Shown: one piece after another, positions 23,090 to 34,118 of the stretch
How positions within the stretch are numbered: the first letter of the stretch is position 1
Layout: every line of letters starts with the position of its first letter
NCBI GenBank assembly: GCA_018417955.1
Contig: JACTVC010000002.1
Span: forward strand, 3,720,001-3,784,000
From: Laccaria trichodermophora
Lineage: Eukaryota; Basidiomycota; Agaricomycetes; Agaricales; Hydnangiaceae
Direction of reading: 5' to 3'
Length of the DNA: 64,000 nt
Notes under the pieces: generated by a model
The model's database searches: none
What the model saw: the letters and a program-made list of their open reading frames with translations, nothing else
Told to the model about the DNA's origin: nothing
Made by a program: the position numbers and the translations under genes

Positions 23090-23667
23090 TACTGTCATGT
23101 GACCCCTAACGGGTCATCAGCACTAACGGGTCAACAAGCTATAGCACCACAACGATCCATGCTATGCATTTGAAATTTTGAACAGAGTTTGACAATGTAC
23201 ATGCGGCTGTGCGTGGAGATTTATTGGACAGAACGTTGAGCATGAGCTGAGATATAAGGGAGATAAGATGGTCACATTGTTGTTTTGCCAAGTTTGCCCA
23301 TCAAAGCAAGTCTATCTAATTGACGACCATTTCTCTCCACAGTGCTAGCCTCTATTGACACAAATATTTTTGAGAATTTACAGTGGAGGTATTGGTAACT
23401 CGTACACAAAATTTTGAATCAGATAAGGAGAATATGAGGTGTCTAAGAATATTTTATGGTTGGCTTATGGGTGCTGACCAATTCAGGGCAAACGGGTCAA
23501 GGCATTTTAACACTATCCAAAAGCATCTCTCCAAAATAAAACTTACAGATACAATATGTATATGTTTCCTCCTACTCACTCGCAAAATTTTATGTGCTCC
23601 CAATGAGAGGGAGGCGTGCAATCTGCAATTTAAGCTATAGTGACCCGGTAATGGTCACATGACAGTA
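23090..23667. mobile_element. 578-bp non-autonomous element with 28-bp terminal inverted repeats (MITE-like)
   Basis: The left end 23090-23117 (begins TACTGTCATGTGAC) and the right end 23640-23667 are inverted repeats matching at 24 of 28 positions, the first 15 without mismatch. The core ACGGGTCA occurs twice close to the left end (about 23109 and 23124) and again near 23492, like subterminal transposase sites. If the outer TA is the target duplication, the termini read CTGTCATGTG, which would fit a Tc1/mariner-style TA insertion. No convincing coding sequence lies inside; short ORFs are A/T-rich. The right end sits 3 bp from the next element. Confidence 0.7.
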
Positions 23668-23670
23668 AGT

Positions 23671-25194
23671 ATTGGGTGACTTTCCGTAACACAAATTCTC
23701 TAGATTTGAATAAATCGACGAGATCTAGGGTCCTTTGCCGGGATGCCGAGTCTTGTAAGGGTTCAACCCTGATGTAGACTCGCGACCAGTCCTTAGGTGG
23801 TGACTGTTTATCATTTGTTGTGGTACTGTTGTCGTGGCAAACATATGGCGGAGTGTGAAAAGGAGGATCACCACCTAAGGACTGGGAGTAACGGACACAT
23901 TTTAAGGGGAACCCCCTTTGCGTGACGCTGACTTGGTAAAATTTCGCGATTCACCGCCCAACCACTCATTCAACTTCTTTCCACAAATCCTTTTTTTCAA
24001 CATAGCTTTTCTGTACATTTGATTATATTTTGAATCGATAGGAACAGGTTTGTAAAAACAAATTTTTTGACTAAAAATCAACTTCATCATTTGGGGCCTG
24101 AGGTCTACTTAACTCAGCTTAAAGAGGCTGGATCTTCATCCATGGAAGCTGAAGACTATGTTGAGCAGTTTACTCAATGAAGGCAAGAGATGCCACAGGT
24201 TCTGTCGCACGCGAGCCTGAGGACGAAGAACCACACCAGCGAGAGAACATCTGAAGGGCTCGATGGGACGGAAAGAGCCGATTTTTGGCGTCGTCGTGAT
24301 GAAATCCTTGCTGAAATTGACATATTTGCAAACAAGGATAGCAACCGATCTGATATCTTAAGCGAGGGAAGAGTGGACGGAGTAGAGGAGGAGGCGTGTG
24401 TAGTAGTCAATCACGATTTCGATGGATTTTCACTAAGTCAGACGTGACAAAGCGTGACCTTACTAAAAGTGATTCGTTGCTCCCAGCCGTTAATAATTAT
24501 CTTGAGATGAACATCGGAGTTCAAAAGATAACGGCTGGTCACGAGCCTAACTTTGATGGAGTCCCTGGTTGGAACCCAGTTACAAACCTTAATCTATTCA
24601 GAGGGTACGGACCCCTCGAACAGATTTCAAACGCACGAATAAACCCTGCCAAGAGGAAACCTTTCCTTCTCGGGCGCGGTTACTTCCCACCTTGCTTAGT
24701 CAGCTCTACCTCATCGGGCTATCCCCCATGCAATTCTCCTATGGCTGAGGACATTCTGCCCTCTCTGGTTGCAGTTTTATACCACTACAGAGTTCATTAG
24801 CAGTAGAAATTTATTGTGGATACAAAATTCCCTCCCTGAACATGTTTTTCCCTCCACAAACACTCTTCTCAACACCAACTCACTGGACCATGGTCCTTTT
24901 CAGCTCATTTGACATTTCCTGGGCTTCGTTTTTTGGGTGGCCTTACTTGTTGGCTGAGTATATCAAGTGTCAGCTATGGTAGACCCAACCATGGGCCTGC
25001 ATGACCACAAAGTAGCCCAGATGGGAGGGAAGTGAGTTTATTGGAGGCAAGGAAATAAATCTAATAGAATCTAATCAGTTGGCGTTACGGTTTATTCACT
25101 CCAACAAACTGTCGTGTGAAGTTCTCGTTTTAAACTCCGATAAGGGTCAGATTTATTCATTTTTATAAATTTGAGTTACGGAAAGTCACCCAAT
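23671..25194. mobile_element. 1.5-kb element with ~27-bp terminal inverted repeats
   Basis: 23671-23697 (begins ATTGGGTGACTTTCCGTAAC) and 25168-25194 are inverted repeats differing at one position of 27. Similarity continues inward (TGAATAAATC in both arms). The flanks suggest at most a 2-bp target duplication. Inside are broken open frames, for example 24096-24445 with an in-frame stop after YVEQFTQ, and 24477-24800, which contains GVPGWNPVTNLNLFRGYGP. I recognise no transposase, so this looks like a non-autonomous or decayed DNA transposon that may carry captured sequence. It contains a nested palindromic insert at 23786-23885. Confidence 0.7.
23786..23885. repeat. 100-bp unit bounded by a perfect 18-bp inverted repeat
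   Basis: CCAGTCCTTAGGTGGTGA at 23786-23803 and its exact reverse complement at 23868-23885 flank a 64-bp spacer. It could form a strong stem-loop, or be a tiny inverted-repeat transposon nested in the larger element. Confidence 0.75.
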
Positions 25195-25256
25195 GTTGGA
25201 ATTCCGGGAGCTGTGCGAGCATGCGCCATGTGCCGGATATACAGATTAAGGTACAT

Positions 25257-26130
25257 TTATATTGTTTTTCCGGGCATTTCATCTGTATCCCCATTTATTT
25301 CGTACTCTAGAGTATATATAGGAGAACTTGTATTGTAGTTAGCCATCCGTTTGCCTCTGGACCCCACAGAGACAACCGGAATATTATTCCCTTTCTTCTC
25401 TTGATCACGCCGCCGCGAACAATTTACGCTTGCTGATTTGATTTCAACAAATAAATCATCAATTCCGACAATAAAATTCTTGCTTTGACATTCAAGTTGA
25501 CATTGTCCGGCCTTAAGAATCCTCGAGCCCGGCGACCTATGGATTGAGGAAAGTTTGGGTATAAGACTATAACAGTTGGTGGTATCTTGCAGTGGTTTGG
25601 TCAAGTTTTCTACTAGGTGGCTTGACTATCTTGTCGCCTGGTGAAGAGCAGGTGAAGGCTTGAACCTCCTTGCTAGCTCGCTTTCGGAACATAAAAGTGC
25701 AATATATAGTTGCATGACAGTGGTTTCGCCAGTGTTTAAAAAACATACGGTCAAAAGAGCTGAAGGGAAAACGGGAGTTGTACTGAGTTTCAATATGGAT
25801 TTCACGTACCTCTGGACTAGCAGATGAGATTCCCCACCACTTAAAAAAGCGCTTTTGACAAAATTCACAGGCATACAACCTATCAATCTGTATCAGTTAC
25901 TGTCAACAGTCAAGCAGCAATTAACGCAAAACTTAACTGACTTTATAAATTATCTCCAGATGACAACCCTTCACATGCCTCTTCGTGAGCTGGCGTTCAT
26001 GAGACGTGTAGCCGAACCGTGGTAAACAGATTCCGGAATCCCAAACAGACTTCAGAACACTTTCCCCTCACTGCTCCGCAAAAGATATGCTTGCAAGAGC
26101 CTTGGGCATCATTTGACGTGAATCATGATT
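25257..26130 (-). pseudogene. possible relic or small gene with zinc-finger-like segments
   Basis: Read on the minus strand, two short pieces look like single C2H2-type fingers: GICLPRFGYTSHERQLTKRH followed by VKGCH (about 25960-26030, first Cys missing) and YACEFCQKRFFKWWGISS (about 25825-25875). They lie in different open segments that cannot be joined cleanly by eye. The final open frame (25257-25604) contains SRRRDQEKKGNNIPVVSVGS and has no recognised domain. It lies directly beside the inverted-repeat elements. This may be a decayed nuclear-protein gene or chance; confidence is low. Confidence 0.25.
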
Positions 26131-26455
26131 GCTTTGGCTCCAAGGGTTCAATTATTCGGACCAGGTAAGGAGATAACATACTAGACTATTGTACCCACAA
26201 GTGTCTGTATCAAGCAAGGTTCGACCGTGCCGTCCAGCAAAGGCGATTCAATCTGCCAATCGCCGCCCATCAAATCGTTGACGAGGGTTTATCGAGATCC
26301 TGTCATTCGTACATACACTTAGCGAACTGCTGCATGGAAAGTACAAGAAAATATTAAAAGAGTGTAAAAAAATTACAATATCGTGGTGCACCTTTTCGCT
26401 AAAATCAGTCGATAGATGAGGGAGTAAGAGGGGGGATTGACATACTCTCTAATCG
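26131..26455. other. intergenic
   Basis: About 325 bp without coding content that I can recognise. It should contain the 3' UTR of the downstream minus-strand gene. Confidence 0.4.
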
Positions 26456-27186
26456 TCACAATATCATAGGCTCGAATTTCTGATCTAAGGGAGAAGAGAT
26501 ACTCGGAACAGTCCAGTCTTCCTCTTCCTCTTCTTGCGCGGGATCAAGTGTTAGGAGAGTGGTTTGATCCCTTGAATTCAAGATCATCAAACTCGCAGGC
26601 AGGGAGGTGGTCCGAGAGATGAGGCCGCGTGATTGTCTCAATGGCTTTTTAGGTCTGAGAGATGTTTCCCCTCCTGGGCTTAACGTAGAAACGGCATCGT
26701 TGTTTTCATGATCATCCACGTCCATACTGAGTCGTTCGCCAACGGCTGGCACTTCATCCACAGGATCGGTGTCTGAGTGGGCTCGTTTATTCTGGGAGGT
26801 AGAGGAATGGCAATCCCCTTCAAAATCTGAATATATGTCTCGCAAAGTATCCTTGGCAGACCGAAAAATCGTCCCAGTGGAGTTGGCCTTTACAAAGGCG
26901 CGACCGTCGGAGACAGGAGTTGTGTATCCTTGGGCGACATCTATGAAATGGGCGCTTCACGACGCGTATATTGGGTTTGAAACAGGCAGCTTACTGCTTC
27001 GGATGCGTGCCCCCAAGGTTCGGAGCTGCGCGGCGAGATCTGCGGGTGTGCTGATGTGAAATGGTTGGTGGGGCAATTGAAATGGAAGAAGTAGAAATGG
27101 TGGACGCACCTGGGTGGAGGTGCGTCGGACGCTGCGAAGGCTGCGTGGGCTTCAAGCGTCAAGATGCGTTTCGTCGGCAATGCCAT
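26456..27186 (-). CDS. small uncharacterised protein, probably fungal-specific
   Basis: Three exons. Exon 1 begins MALPTKRILTLEAHAAFAAS at 27186. The second exon, entered at a CAG near 27056, gives TPADLAAQLRTLGARIRS. The third, entered near 26940, gives NVAQGYTTPVSDGRAFVKAN and runs through STGTIFRSAKDTLRDIYSDF to the stop at 26456. The N-terminal ~70 residues can form amphipathic helices and look conserved in style; the remaining ~130 are acidic and Ser-rich (AQEEEEEDWTVP) and probably disordered. The function is not recognised. Alternative acceptor choices for exon 2 would change its frame; the one chosen keeps a regular helix pattern. Confidence 0.6.
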
Positions 27187-27521
27187 CGTTCAGAATTTGT
27201 GATATTCTGGCAATTTGAAGCTCATTTGGGTGTTGTGCACGATTAGATACGGTAACGTAATCACAGTTAACAATCATTAATCAAGCTTCAAGAATGTGGC
27301 TCTCAACCAACGTCGAAGCGGAAACGAGCTTAGTAACGAGAACGCAGTCCACTATTACCTCTTACTCTGCCTTGCGGCTATAATTATTTTTGTGGTATGG
27401 AGAGCTTAGCGAACTTTATTTGGGTATTGGGTATGTTCAAACTTTCCCAAATGAAATTAAATGCCCAAGAAATGCCATAAAGTCCAAGACCACGCGCAAC
27501 AATGTGTCAAATAATTTCTTA
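27187..27521. other. intergenic
   Basis: About 335 bp between two minus-strand genes, likely holding the promoter of the small gene and the 3' UTR of the next one. Nothing specific is seen. Confidence 0.4.
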
Positions 27522-30388
27522 CTAAGGTTCACCATCGACGGTCACGTCCCGTCGCCACCTATCGACCCTCACAAGCTTGGCTTCATCGTGAATTGGAGGT
27601 GGTGACGGTATTGGTACAGGAGGCTGCATTAAAGCCATCGGATTCATCATCGGCGAAACAAAAAAGCCCGATCCCATCATCGACGGATTAAAAAATAGAC
27701 TGTTCTGCATTTGGGCATGTATCATTTGCTGCTGTTGCTGCTGCTGCTGATGCGCAAGCATCTGGTATTGGGTGCGGCGCTGTTGTTCTGGATGGTAAGC
27801 CAAAGGCCGATCGTCATCGTCTGCTCCTGATGATACGACTAGCCTCGATGCTCGCAGACCGAGAGGTTGGTCGTCCTCGTCGTCAACCCCCGCACGTGCG
27901 TTCGAAGGTGGGCCGTCAAAGTTGATATCCATAGAGGGTAAGTTTGTGATCTTCGTTTTCCGAAGAACCGACACCAATGGCTCGTCTTCATCGTCTGAGG
28001 TTCTTCTTCCTTGTGGGGGTCGGAGCTGGGTTGTCCGCTGCAACGTTGTTGCAAGTGGTTCGTCTTCGCTATCCCGAGGTTGAGGAACGGAGGCTTTGCG
28101 TGCATGGAGTGGGTATCTAGGCCCAGTTCCCGTCGTCCGACGAATTTTATTATCCTCCTCATCAGAAGACCCCGCGTGCCAGCCGACAGATGCCCCCTCC
28201 GTGTTTCTCCCAGCTATCTCCGCAACATCATCGCTTTCTGACGTGGATTCGTTGTCAGAAGGACGGGGTGAAGTTTTCTTTACAATCTGTCGAACATCGG
28301 GTAATATTGGTAGAGTAACTGACCGTGGTTCAGCGTCAGATTGTTCCTTTTCGTTAGCATTATTCCCCTCCTTTCCCTTCCGTTTCCGTTTCCGTCTATG
28401 TTCTTTTTCAGCCTTCTTCTTCGCTTCCTCCTCTTCTCTGCGTATCCGTTGCTCGCTTTCAATCTTTTCCAAGGCTTGCATTTCATGCAGCTTAGCCATT
28501 TCACGCTCCCACAGTGTATCCACGCCAAATACGGAACGGGCGCCTATGTTTCGATTCGCTGAGGTTGAAGGCTGAAGGGCCTTACTTCCATCTTCAAAAT
28601 TCAAAAGGGGTTTAATGTTGACCGAATTTCGATTTCCAACGGTTTGTTTAGGTTCCTGAGAACCATAAGAGTTGAGACGCTGGTTTGTGGGACGAGCTTG
28701 CAGAGAAGCAGGGTCAATGAGGGTACTGGTGCGTTGAAGATTTCTGGCCATCATGGAAGGACGCTGGTCACCAGTAAAAACCCTGAGAGGCATTAACATG
28801 AAGCGCCTTTCAAAAAATGATATTTTACCTCTGCTTACTCCGCATCTGGGCTTTTCGATTTTCGAGGTCATCGATGAGACTTTTTCCGTATAACTTACCA
28901 GCTGGACGTGATGGCTTTGAGTACTCTTCCTCGGGGAGGGACATCTGAAATGTCTCATCAACTCCTAACGAATTGAGTTGTGCCTGTTCTCCTTCTTCTG
29001 TTGCTCGAGGAAGTTCTCGATCCATATCCAAAACATTTCTTTCCCCGTTCACCATCAACGTACCGCGGAAGGTCTTTTGAGAAAGGGACAGGTCCGCGAC
29101 CGGATTGGGTGTGAAAGAATTAGAAGCGATTGGAGGCGCTTCAAATGCTGACAAGGATAACGACGCTCGAGACGAACGAGCGCCTGGTGGTAGTGGAGGT
29201 CCATCAGTTGACAACTCAAATCCGTCGCGAGCTCTATTGCTATCTTGAGGAGTATTTATGGAAATAGGCTGAAGAGGGCTGGGCATGACAAGGACTTTGG
29301 GCCGGAGAAGCTCCATGGTGGAGTATGGACGATCATGTTCTAAATCCCCTGAGGATACAGATAGACCGTCGTTGTCAAGAAGCATTCTTGATCCTATGGT
29401 GGCATTCGACATGGTACGGGTATGTGCGGCAGCCTTGGGATCAAAGCGAGACATCCGGGAAGGGAGTCCCAGTTCAAATGGGTTGTCGCTACGCAGTGCA
29501 GTCTCCAGCGTGCCGTTGGACACAACCCGGCTCCTGCTAGAATATTCATTATCCTCCGTTGGCTGGTCACGAAGCGGCCTTGGGTCAATAGGCATGGATG
29601 AGTCTACAACAGATGGAAAGGGGAACGATGGAGGTTGAAGAGCAGATATGGATGACTGTGACGCTGCACGGCGACGCTGCGAAGAATAAGAAATATTTGA
29701 AGATTGCATGCCAGCTAGCTCAAGTGGAGTGCTGAACGACCTGCGTCGATGTTCATCCGCCAAGGAGGAGGGCATGCGTGCTGAGGGTTCGGCGTCCCTA
29801 CCAAAGTAATCAAGATTTCCCCCAACACTAAGAGATCTAGATGCACCCAAAGCGCGCCTGGGCGAGGTTGTTGGATCATGGTTTGTGGATGGCTTATGGG
29901 ATTGCACGGACACAATTGCAGGAGGGGTAGGTTGTTTCGCTTTTCCCTTGGACTTGGACTTGTCTTTTGGGATGAAAGCGTCAAGACCCCAAGAAGCAAG
30001 GTCTACCTCCAACTCAGTCCCTTCGTCTCGGCGTTCTTCGTCATATTCAGAGTAATCATCAGCTCCAAAGGGGTTTCGTAGGATTCCATCGGATGTTCGC
30101 GAAGTTCTGGATCGACGAGTATTTGATGCTGACTCTTTCTTCGCTATACTGCCTGTCTCCGATACAAGGTAATCACTCTTGCGAGAGGCGACATGCGGTC
30201 GAGCAGCTGGGTTTCTGCGAAGGTGTGCGAAGATTGCGCTCTCCTTAGCTAGACGACGCGGGGCATGTGGGTCATCTGGATTGTTGTCATACTCTGCAAC
30301 ATAAACTGAGAGTGAGAGTAGGTCGTGAGTTGTAGAAAGTACCTAGCAGGGCAGCAGCCAGCTGAAGTCGCGAGAAAGCAGCAGGCAT
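27522..30388 (-). CDS. large disordered protein of unknown function with coiled coil and poly-Gln
   Basis: The start MPAAFSRLQLAAALLEYDNN is split by an intron after the Leu-Leu. EYDNNPDDPHAPRRLAKESA and IFAHLRRNPAARPHVASRKS follow and form the best-ordered part. SDGILRNPFGADDYSEYDEE and DLASWGLDAFIPKDKSKSK are short conserved-looking motifs in a Ser/Pro/Arg-rich chain. A second intron (about 28785-28825) joins QMRSKQ to RVFTGDQRPSMMARNLQ. The last part has a charged coiled coil (EREMAKLHEMQALEKIESEQ), a basic KKKAEKEHRRKRKRKGKEG stretch, acidic SDDEDEPL-like repeats, a QQQQQQQQ run and a Met/Pro-rich end. I do not recognise the family. The composition suggests a regulatory or scaffold protein, but nothing is diagnostic. 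Confidence 0.7.
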
Positions 30389-30545
30389 ATATTATATATA
30401 CAGCGACCGCCGAGTAGTGAGGACAGTGTCGGATACTTCGGTTGGCGGTAAGACAGCCAAAACTTCGACGTTGCGAACAAGTTATGATAACTCTCACAAT
30501 ATACCAAGCAGCTACAATTTAATAGACAGGTATCATTACGTAACA

Positions 30546-33500
30546 CTACAGCTCATCATGTGAGACTGCGTCTTCCTCCATTTCCTCAATCTCGAGCGAC
30601 ACCTATCTAATGAGTATAAGAGTATGAGCAACTAGAAATAATTCCTCACCTTGTCCCAAACGTTGTCTGGTATACCGCCGTCATCGGCCCCGGTTACAGG
30701 GGTATCGGGCACGCTGGAGTCGACAGGCGGCGCAGGTTTGACACTCTCATCTGTTGGAGCTGTCTCCGATACACCAAGGGACCGCCTCAAGACACGGTCA
30801 ACCCGGGAGAAGAATCTATAGAAGAAAAAAAAGTTGACGGCGAAGAACATTTCATTTCAGATCATTGTCCCACCTGTGACTATCAGGAACTTCAAAGCCA
30901 GAACGAACCAGAGCGCCATCGATCAATATTGAGGCTACTTCGTGGAGTTCTTCAGCTTCGATGTCCTTTTCGTCTTCTTGTGTTGCAAGGTCCTCGACTC
31001 GACGCAAAAGGCCCACAATTAAGGGTGAACGAGGATTAATCTCGAGCGTCTTCGCATTTGCCAACTGTCCCATCAAGCCTTCACGGCCTCCCTTAGAGTT
31101 CTGCGCACCTGCAACAAGTCAGTCTCTGCAGATATGAGGATGGCTTTGCGCACTCAATATCTTTTGAACATTTGCGGTATACCCGTCGATGTTAGCAACG
31201 ATCGCACAAGGACTCTTCACGAGTCGATTGGAGAGAACAACTGGCAATAAGTTTAGCATAAGTTGCCTTGATCGGCATCAAAATTAAGCCACCATTTCGG
31301 ACTATATCTTCGGCTTCCAATTTGAGCCAATCCAGCAAAGGTTTGAACTTTTCATCAAGATCCTTTTGTTGCTCCTTCTCTTCTTCAGCATCGAGTCCTA
31401 TACATTATGACTAACAAAGGATACAAAAATGATTGTGTTTCTTACCTTCATCGCCAAACTGTAATCCAGCTTTCGCAACGTCTTGGAATGGGATTCCCCT
31501 TGGACAGCGAGGTCTTAGTGATTTTCGACAAGACCACTGAAGTGATAACTTACTTCCAATGTCTAAGATTACTCACGAGAATTTCATCGACGGGGTCCGT
31601 AAGGAGAAGTACTTCATATCCTCTAGCGTGAAGTTTCTCAATAAAGACGCTCTGAGAGAGAAGTTCGGGCGTTTTCCCTATTTCAGCGAGATAAAAGATC
31701 TATCTCGAGATGGATCAGATGAACCTGAGGGATTTTCCGACTTCGCTTACCTGCTTCTGGCCTTGCTTCTTGTTTTCAACGTACTATCCAGGGTTCAAGA
31801 TGAGTGGATTGTCGTTACGCGACTGACAAGAGCGGACCTGGTCAAGCGACGTCTTATTTCGTTGATTTGTAGAAAATCGCGTCAAAGATGCCAATTTTGC
31901 TTGATTTTTTGAATCCTCCACAGCTCCTAGCTTGATGATAGAACCGTAGACTTCTTGTATTTTCTCAAACTTTTCGGGATCTTCCTCCGAAATTTTGGTG
32001 AAGAGCTGTATCATGCGCTTGATAATCATTTGCTTTAATTGCTTAAGGAAACGGTTGGATTGGAGGGTTTCACGAGAAACGTTGAGGGGCAAATCTTCCG
32101 CTAACAGGAATTTGTGTGTTAGGTTGTCATCAAGGAATCAACCGTTGATACGTACCATCAACCACCACCTTCACCCAACTCGCCCATTTCGGTAAAGAAT
32201 CATCACCGAGGTCGGATGTGATGAAAACGCGTTTGACCATTAATTTCACGTCCTTTGGCTTTTGTTCTGGCAGTGTTTGCCAAAACTTCGCGTCCCTGAA
32301 AAGCAACCGTAATGTCAGCCCGTGAGTAACAAATCGAGCGAGGACATACAATCGAGAAGGTAAAAATACGATGGCCTTGAAGGCAACTCCAGAGCCGGAA
32401 TCACCAGAAAAGTGATGCCATGCCAGAGGATCCGAGAAATCTTTGAAAAATGTTTGATAAAATAAGTTGTATTCCTCTTGGGTATGTGTAAGTTGATGCC
32501 CAATTTATCAAATTCTAATGACCTACGATCTGATATGTTTTTAGGATCCCTGCCAAAGAAGGTAAATACCCTAAAAGACCTGAAGGAGGCGAGGAGCTAA
32601 CCTTGCCCACAGAGGAGGCTGAGCGTTGAGCCGGCTCCACTCTTCTTTGGTCACATTCTTCGCCTTTGGTAGCACAGACTCCTTCGCTTCGTCATGTTCC
32701 GAAGCCACTTCAATAATCGCCTCGTCGTCTTCGTCTGGTGTTGACGGGGCGTTGAGGGCTTCTGAGGGTTCTGGAACCTCTGGCGTATTCAAACCTTCTT
32801 CGTCGGCAACCTCCTCTGTCCATCTTTCAAATAGATAAATGGGAAACGAGGAAGAGAAGGAGGAATGCTTGTTGCTGTGTCGGGGGGGGGTTAGTTTCTT
32901 TACGTTTCAAGCCATAAAACAAGTCACCTACACAAGGCCTGAGATCGCCTTCGTTTCAAGATATTCCAACGAATCGGGCTTCAAGTAAAGTGTAATTTCG
33001 GTACCTCGGCCAAGAGTGTTGCCCCTCGGGTCCTCAAAAATCTCATAGGAGCTTTCATCCGCCGAGGAACTAAATACGTGTTGAACAGGATTAGGGTTCC
33101 TGTCAGTTTTCGGAGGGATGGAAGCAACTTGGACCCGATCGGCCACAAGGAAACTACTGTAAAACCCGAGACCAAAAGCACCAATAAGGTTCCCAGTGGC
33201 AGCACCCTCTTGCCCTTCTGCCAAAGAAAGGAAATCAGATGTGCCCGACTTGGCCAATGTACCCTATGCAAAGTGAATATATGCGGTCAATCATCGTAGG
33301 CCATGGCTCACCAAGTTCGTTGATAGCTCCTGTGGCGACATGCCAATGCCGGTGTCTAGTGGTTCTTAGATAACTTGAGTGAAGAGGCCCGTTGACAAAC
33401 GCACCAGTGATGACGATACGGCCGTTTGTGCCGTCTTCGTCCTTCACGGCTTTGATAGTAATGTTCAGGGAATCTGTGCCATCCCAAACACTCTTCTCTG

Positions 33501-33872
33501 TCAAAGCCGTGATACGTAGCTTTTCAAGTGCATCATTGGCGTTCGAAATTAGTTCGCGAAGAAAAATTTCCCTATTTCCAAAATAAGATCTAGAATCACC
33601 GAACACAAATACAGAACGATTACTTGTGCGAGTAGAGACTAAGCCAGAAATTAGGACGCTGGTCTACCGAAGGTGGTTGTGAAGGACACACCTATTAATC
33701 ACAATCTTTCGCAGGCGCGCAACATCACTCTAAGAGGCACACGTAGAACGTCAACGAGTGTAAAAAGCAATGCTAGGGAACAGACCTGATAGTTTAGTTT
33801 GACGGGATGCTCAGCAACAACGTGAATGGACAAAAGTCCCAATGAAAGGGCCACCGGCCGCAGAAAATGCAT
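30546..33872 (-). CDS. ER-resident HSP90 (GRP94/endoplasmin-like) ending in HDEL
   Basis: ATP-driven chaperone of the ER lumen. The proposed start MHFLRPVALSLGLLSIHVVA is a signal peptide; an in-frame Met 12 codons upstream is an alternative. Spliced exons give LNYQSDVARLRKIVINSLYS, then REIFLRELISNANDALEKLR with the catalytic Glu, DTGIGMSPQELSTNLGTLAK, GAFGLGFYSSFLVADRV and GRGTEITLYLKPDS, all HSP90 nucleotide-pocket motifs. An acidic linker (DEDDEAIIEVASEHDEAKES) precedes the middle domain (NVSRETLQSNRFLKQLKQMI). The C-terminal dimer region includes LEINPRSPLIVGLLRRVEDL. The last exon ends EMEEDAVSHDEL, a canonical fungal ER-retention signal. About eleven introns, one with a G10 run near 32882. 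Shares a ~245-bp divergent promoter region with the WW/FF gene. Many fungi lack GRP94, so its presence is notable. Confidence 0.92.
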
Positions 33873-34013
33873 GTGGAACAAGCGCTGAGCGGCTAGGGCG
33901 TTCGACACCTGGCAGTTGGGACTTGGTTGGGACGTTCAAGAGTGAAGAAAACCTGGTGAATCAACCTTGGAACTCCTTGGAATCAACGAGTTTATTTATA
34001 AGTTGGATGATGA

Positions 34014-34020
34014 TGACGTG
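34014..34020 (+). promoter_or_regulatory. TGACGTG, possible unfolded-protein-response element
   Basis: TGACGTG lies in the divergent region 142 bp before the GRP94 start and 99 bp before the WW/FF start. It matches the core bound by ATF6/XBP1/Hac1-type bZIP factors. A single 7-mer is weak evidence, but GRP94 is a classic UPR target. Confidence 0.35.
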
Positions 34021-34118
34021 TCAACTTTGCCAACTTTGTTCTTCCCTTGGTCTTCCCGGCCGGTTTTGCCGTCCGAGGCCGTACTTGCCGAATACTCGAC
34101 CATTTGAGTTATCACAGT

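Noticed and set aside
23730..23785. tRNA-like text (GATGCCGAG and GGGTTCAACCCT, resembling A and B boxes)
   Set aside because: The boxes are too close for a tRNA and no acceptor or anticodon stem can be built. AGGGTTCAACCCT is simply a short palindrome. A SINE head is possible but unsupported.
24396..24800. 134-codon plus-strand frame inside the 1.5-kb element
   Set aside because: No transposase or other known motif is seen, and the neighbouring frame has stops. Kept only as part of the element.
24888..24899. 12-bp palindrome GGACCATGGTCC
   Set aside because: A single short palindrome inside transposon-like DNA is expected by chance at this scale.
32881..32893. G10 run in GRP94 and a G9 run near 60907 in the kinase
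   Set aside because: Both fall in introns. They could be real homopolymers or length errors and change no protein call.
33872..33908. Upstream in-frame Met (MSNALAAQRLF) as GRP94 start
   Set aside because: Starting at the later Met gives a standard signal peptide with the hydrophobic core near the N-terminus. The upstream Met cannot be fully excluded.
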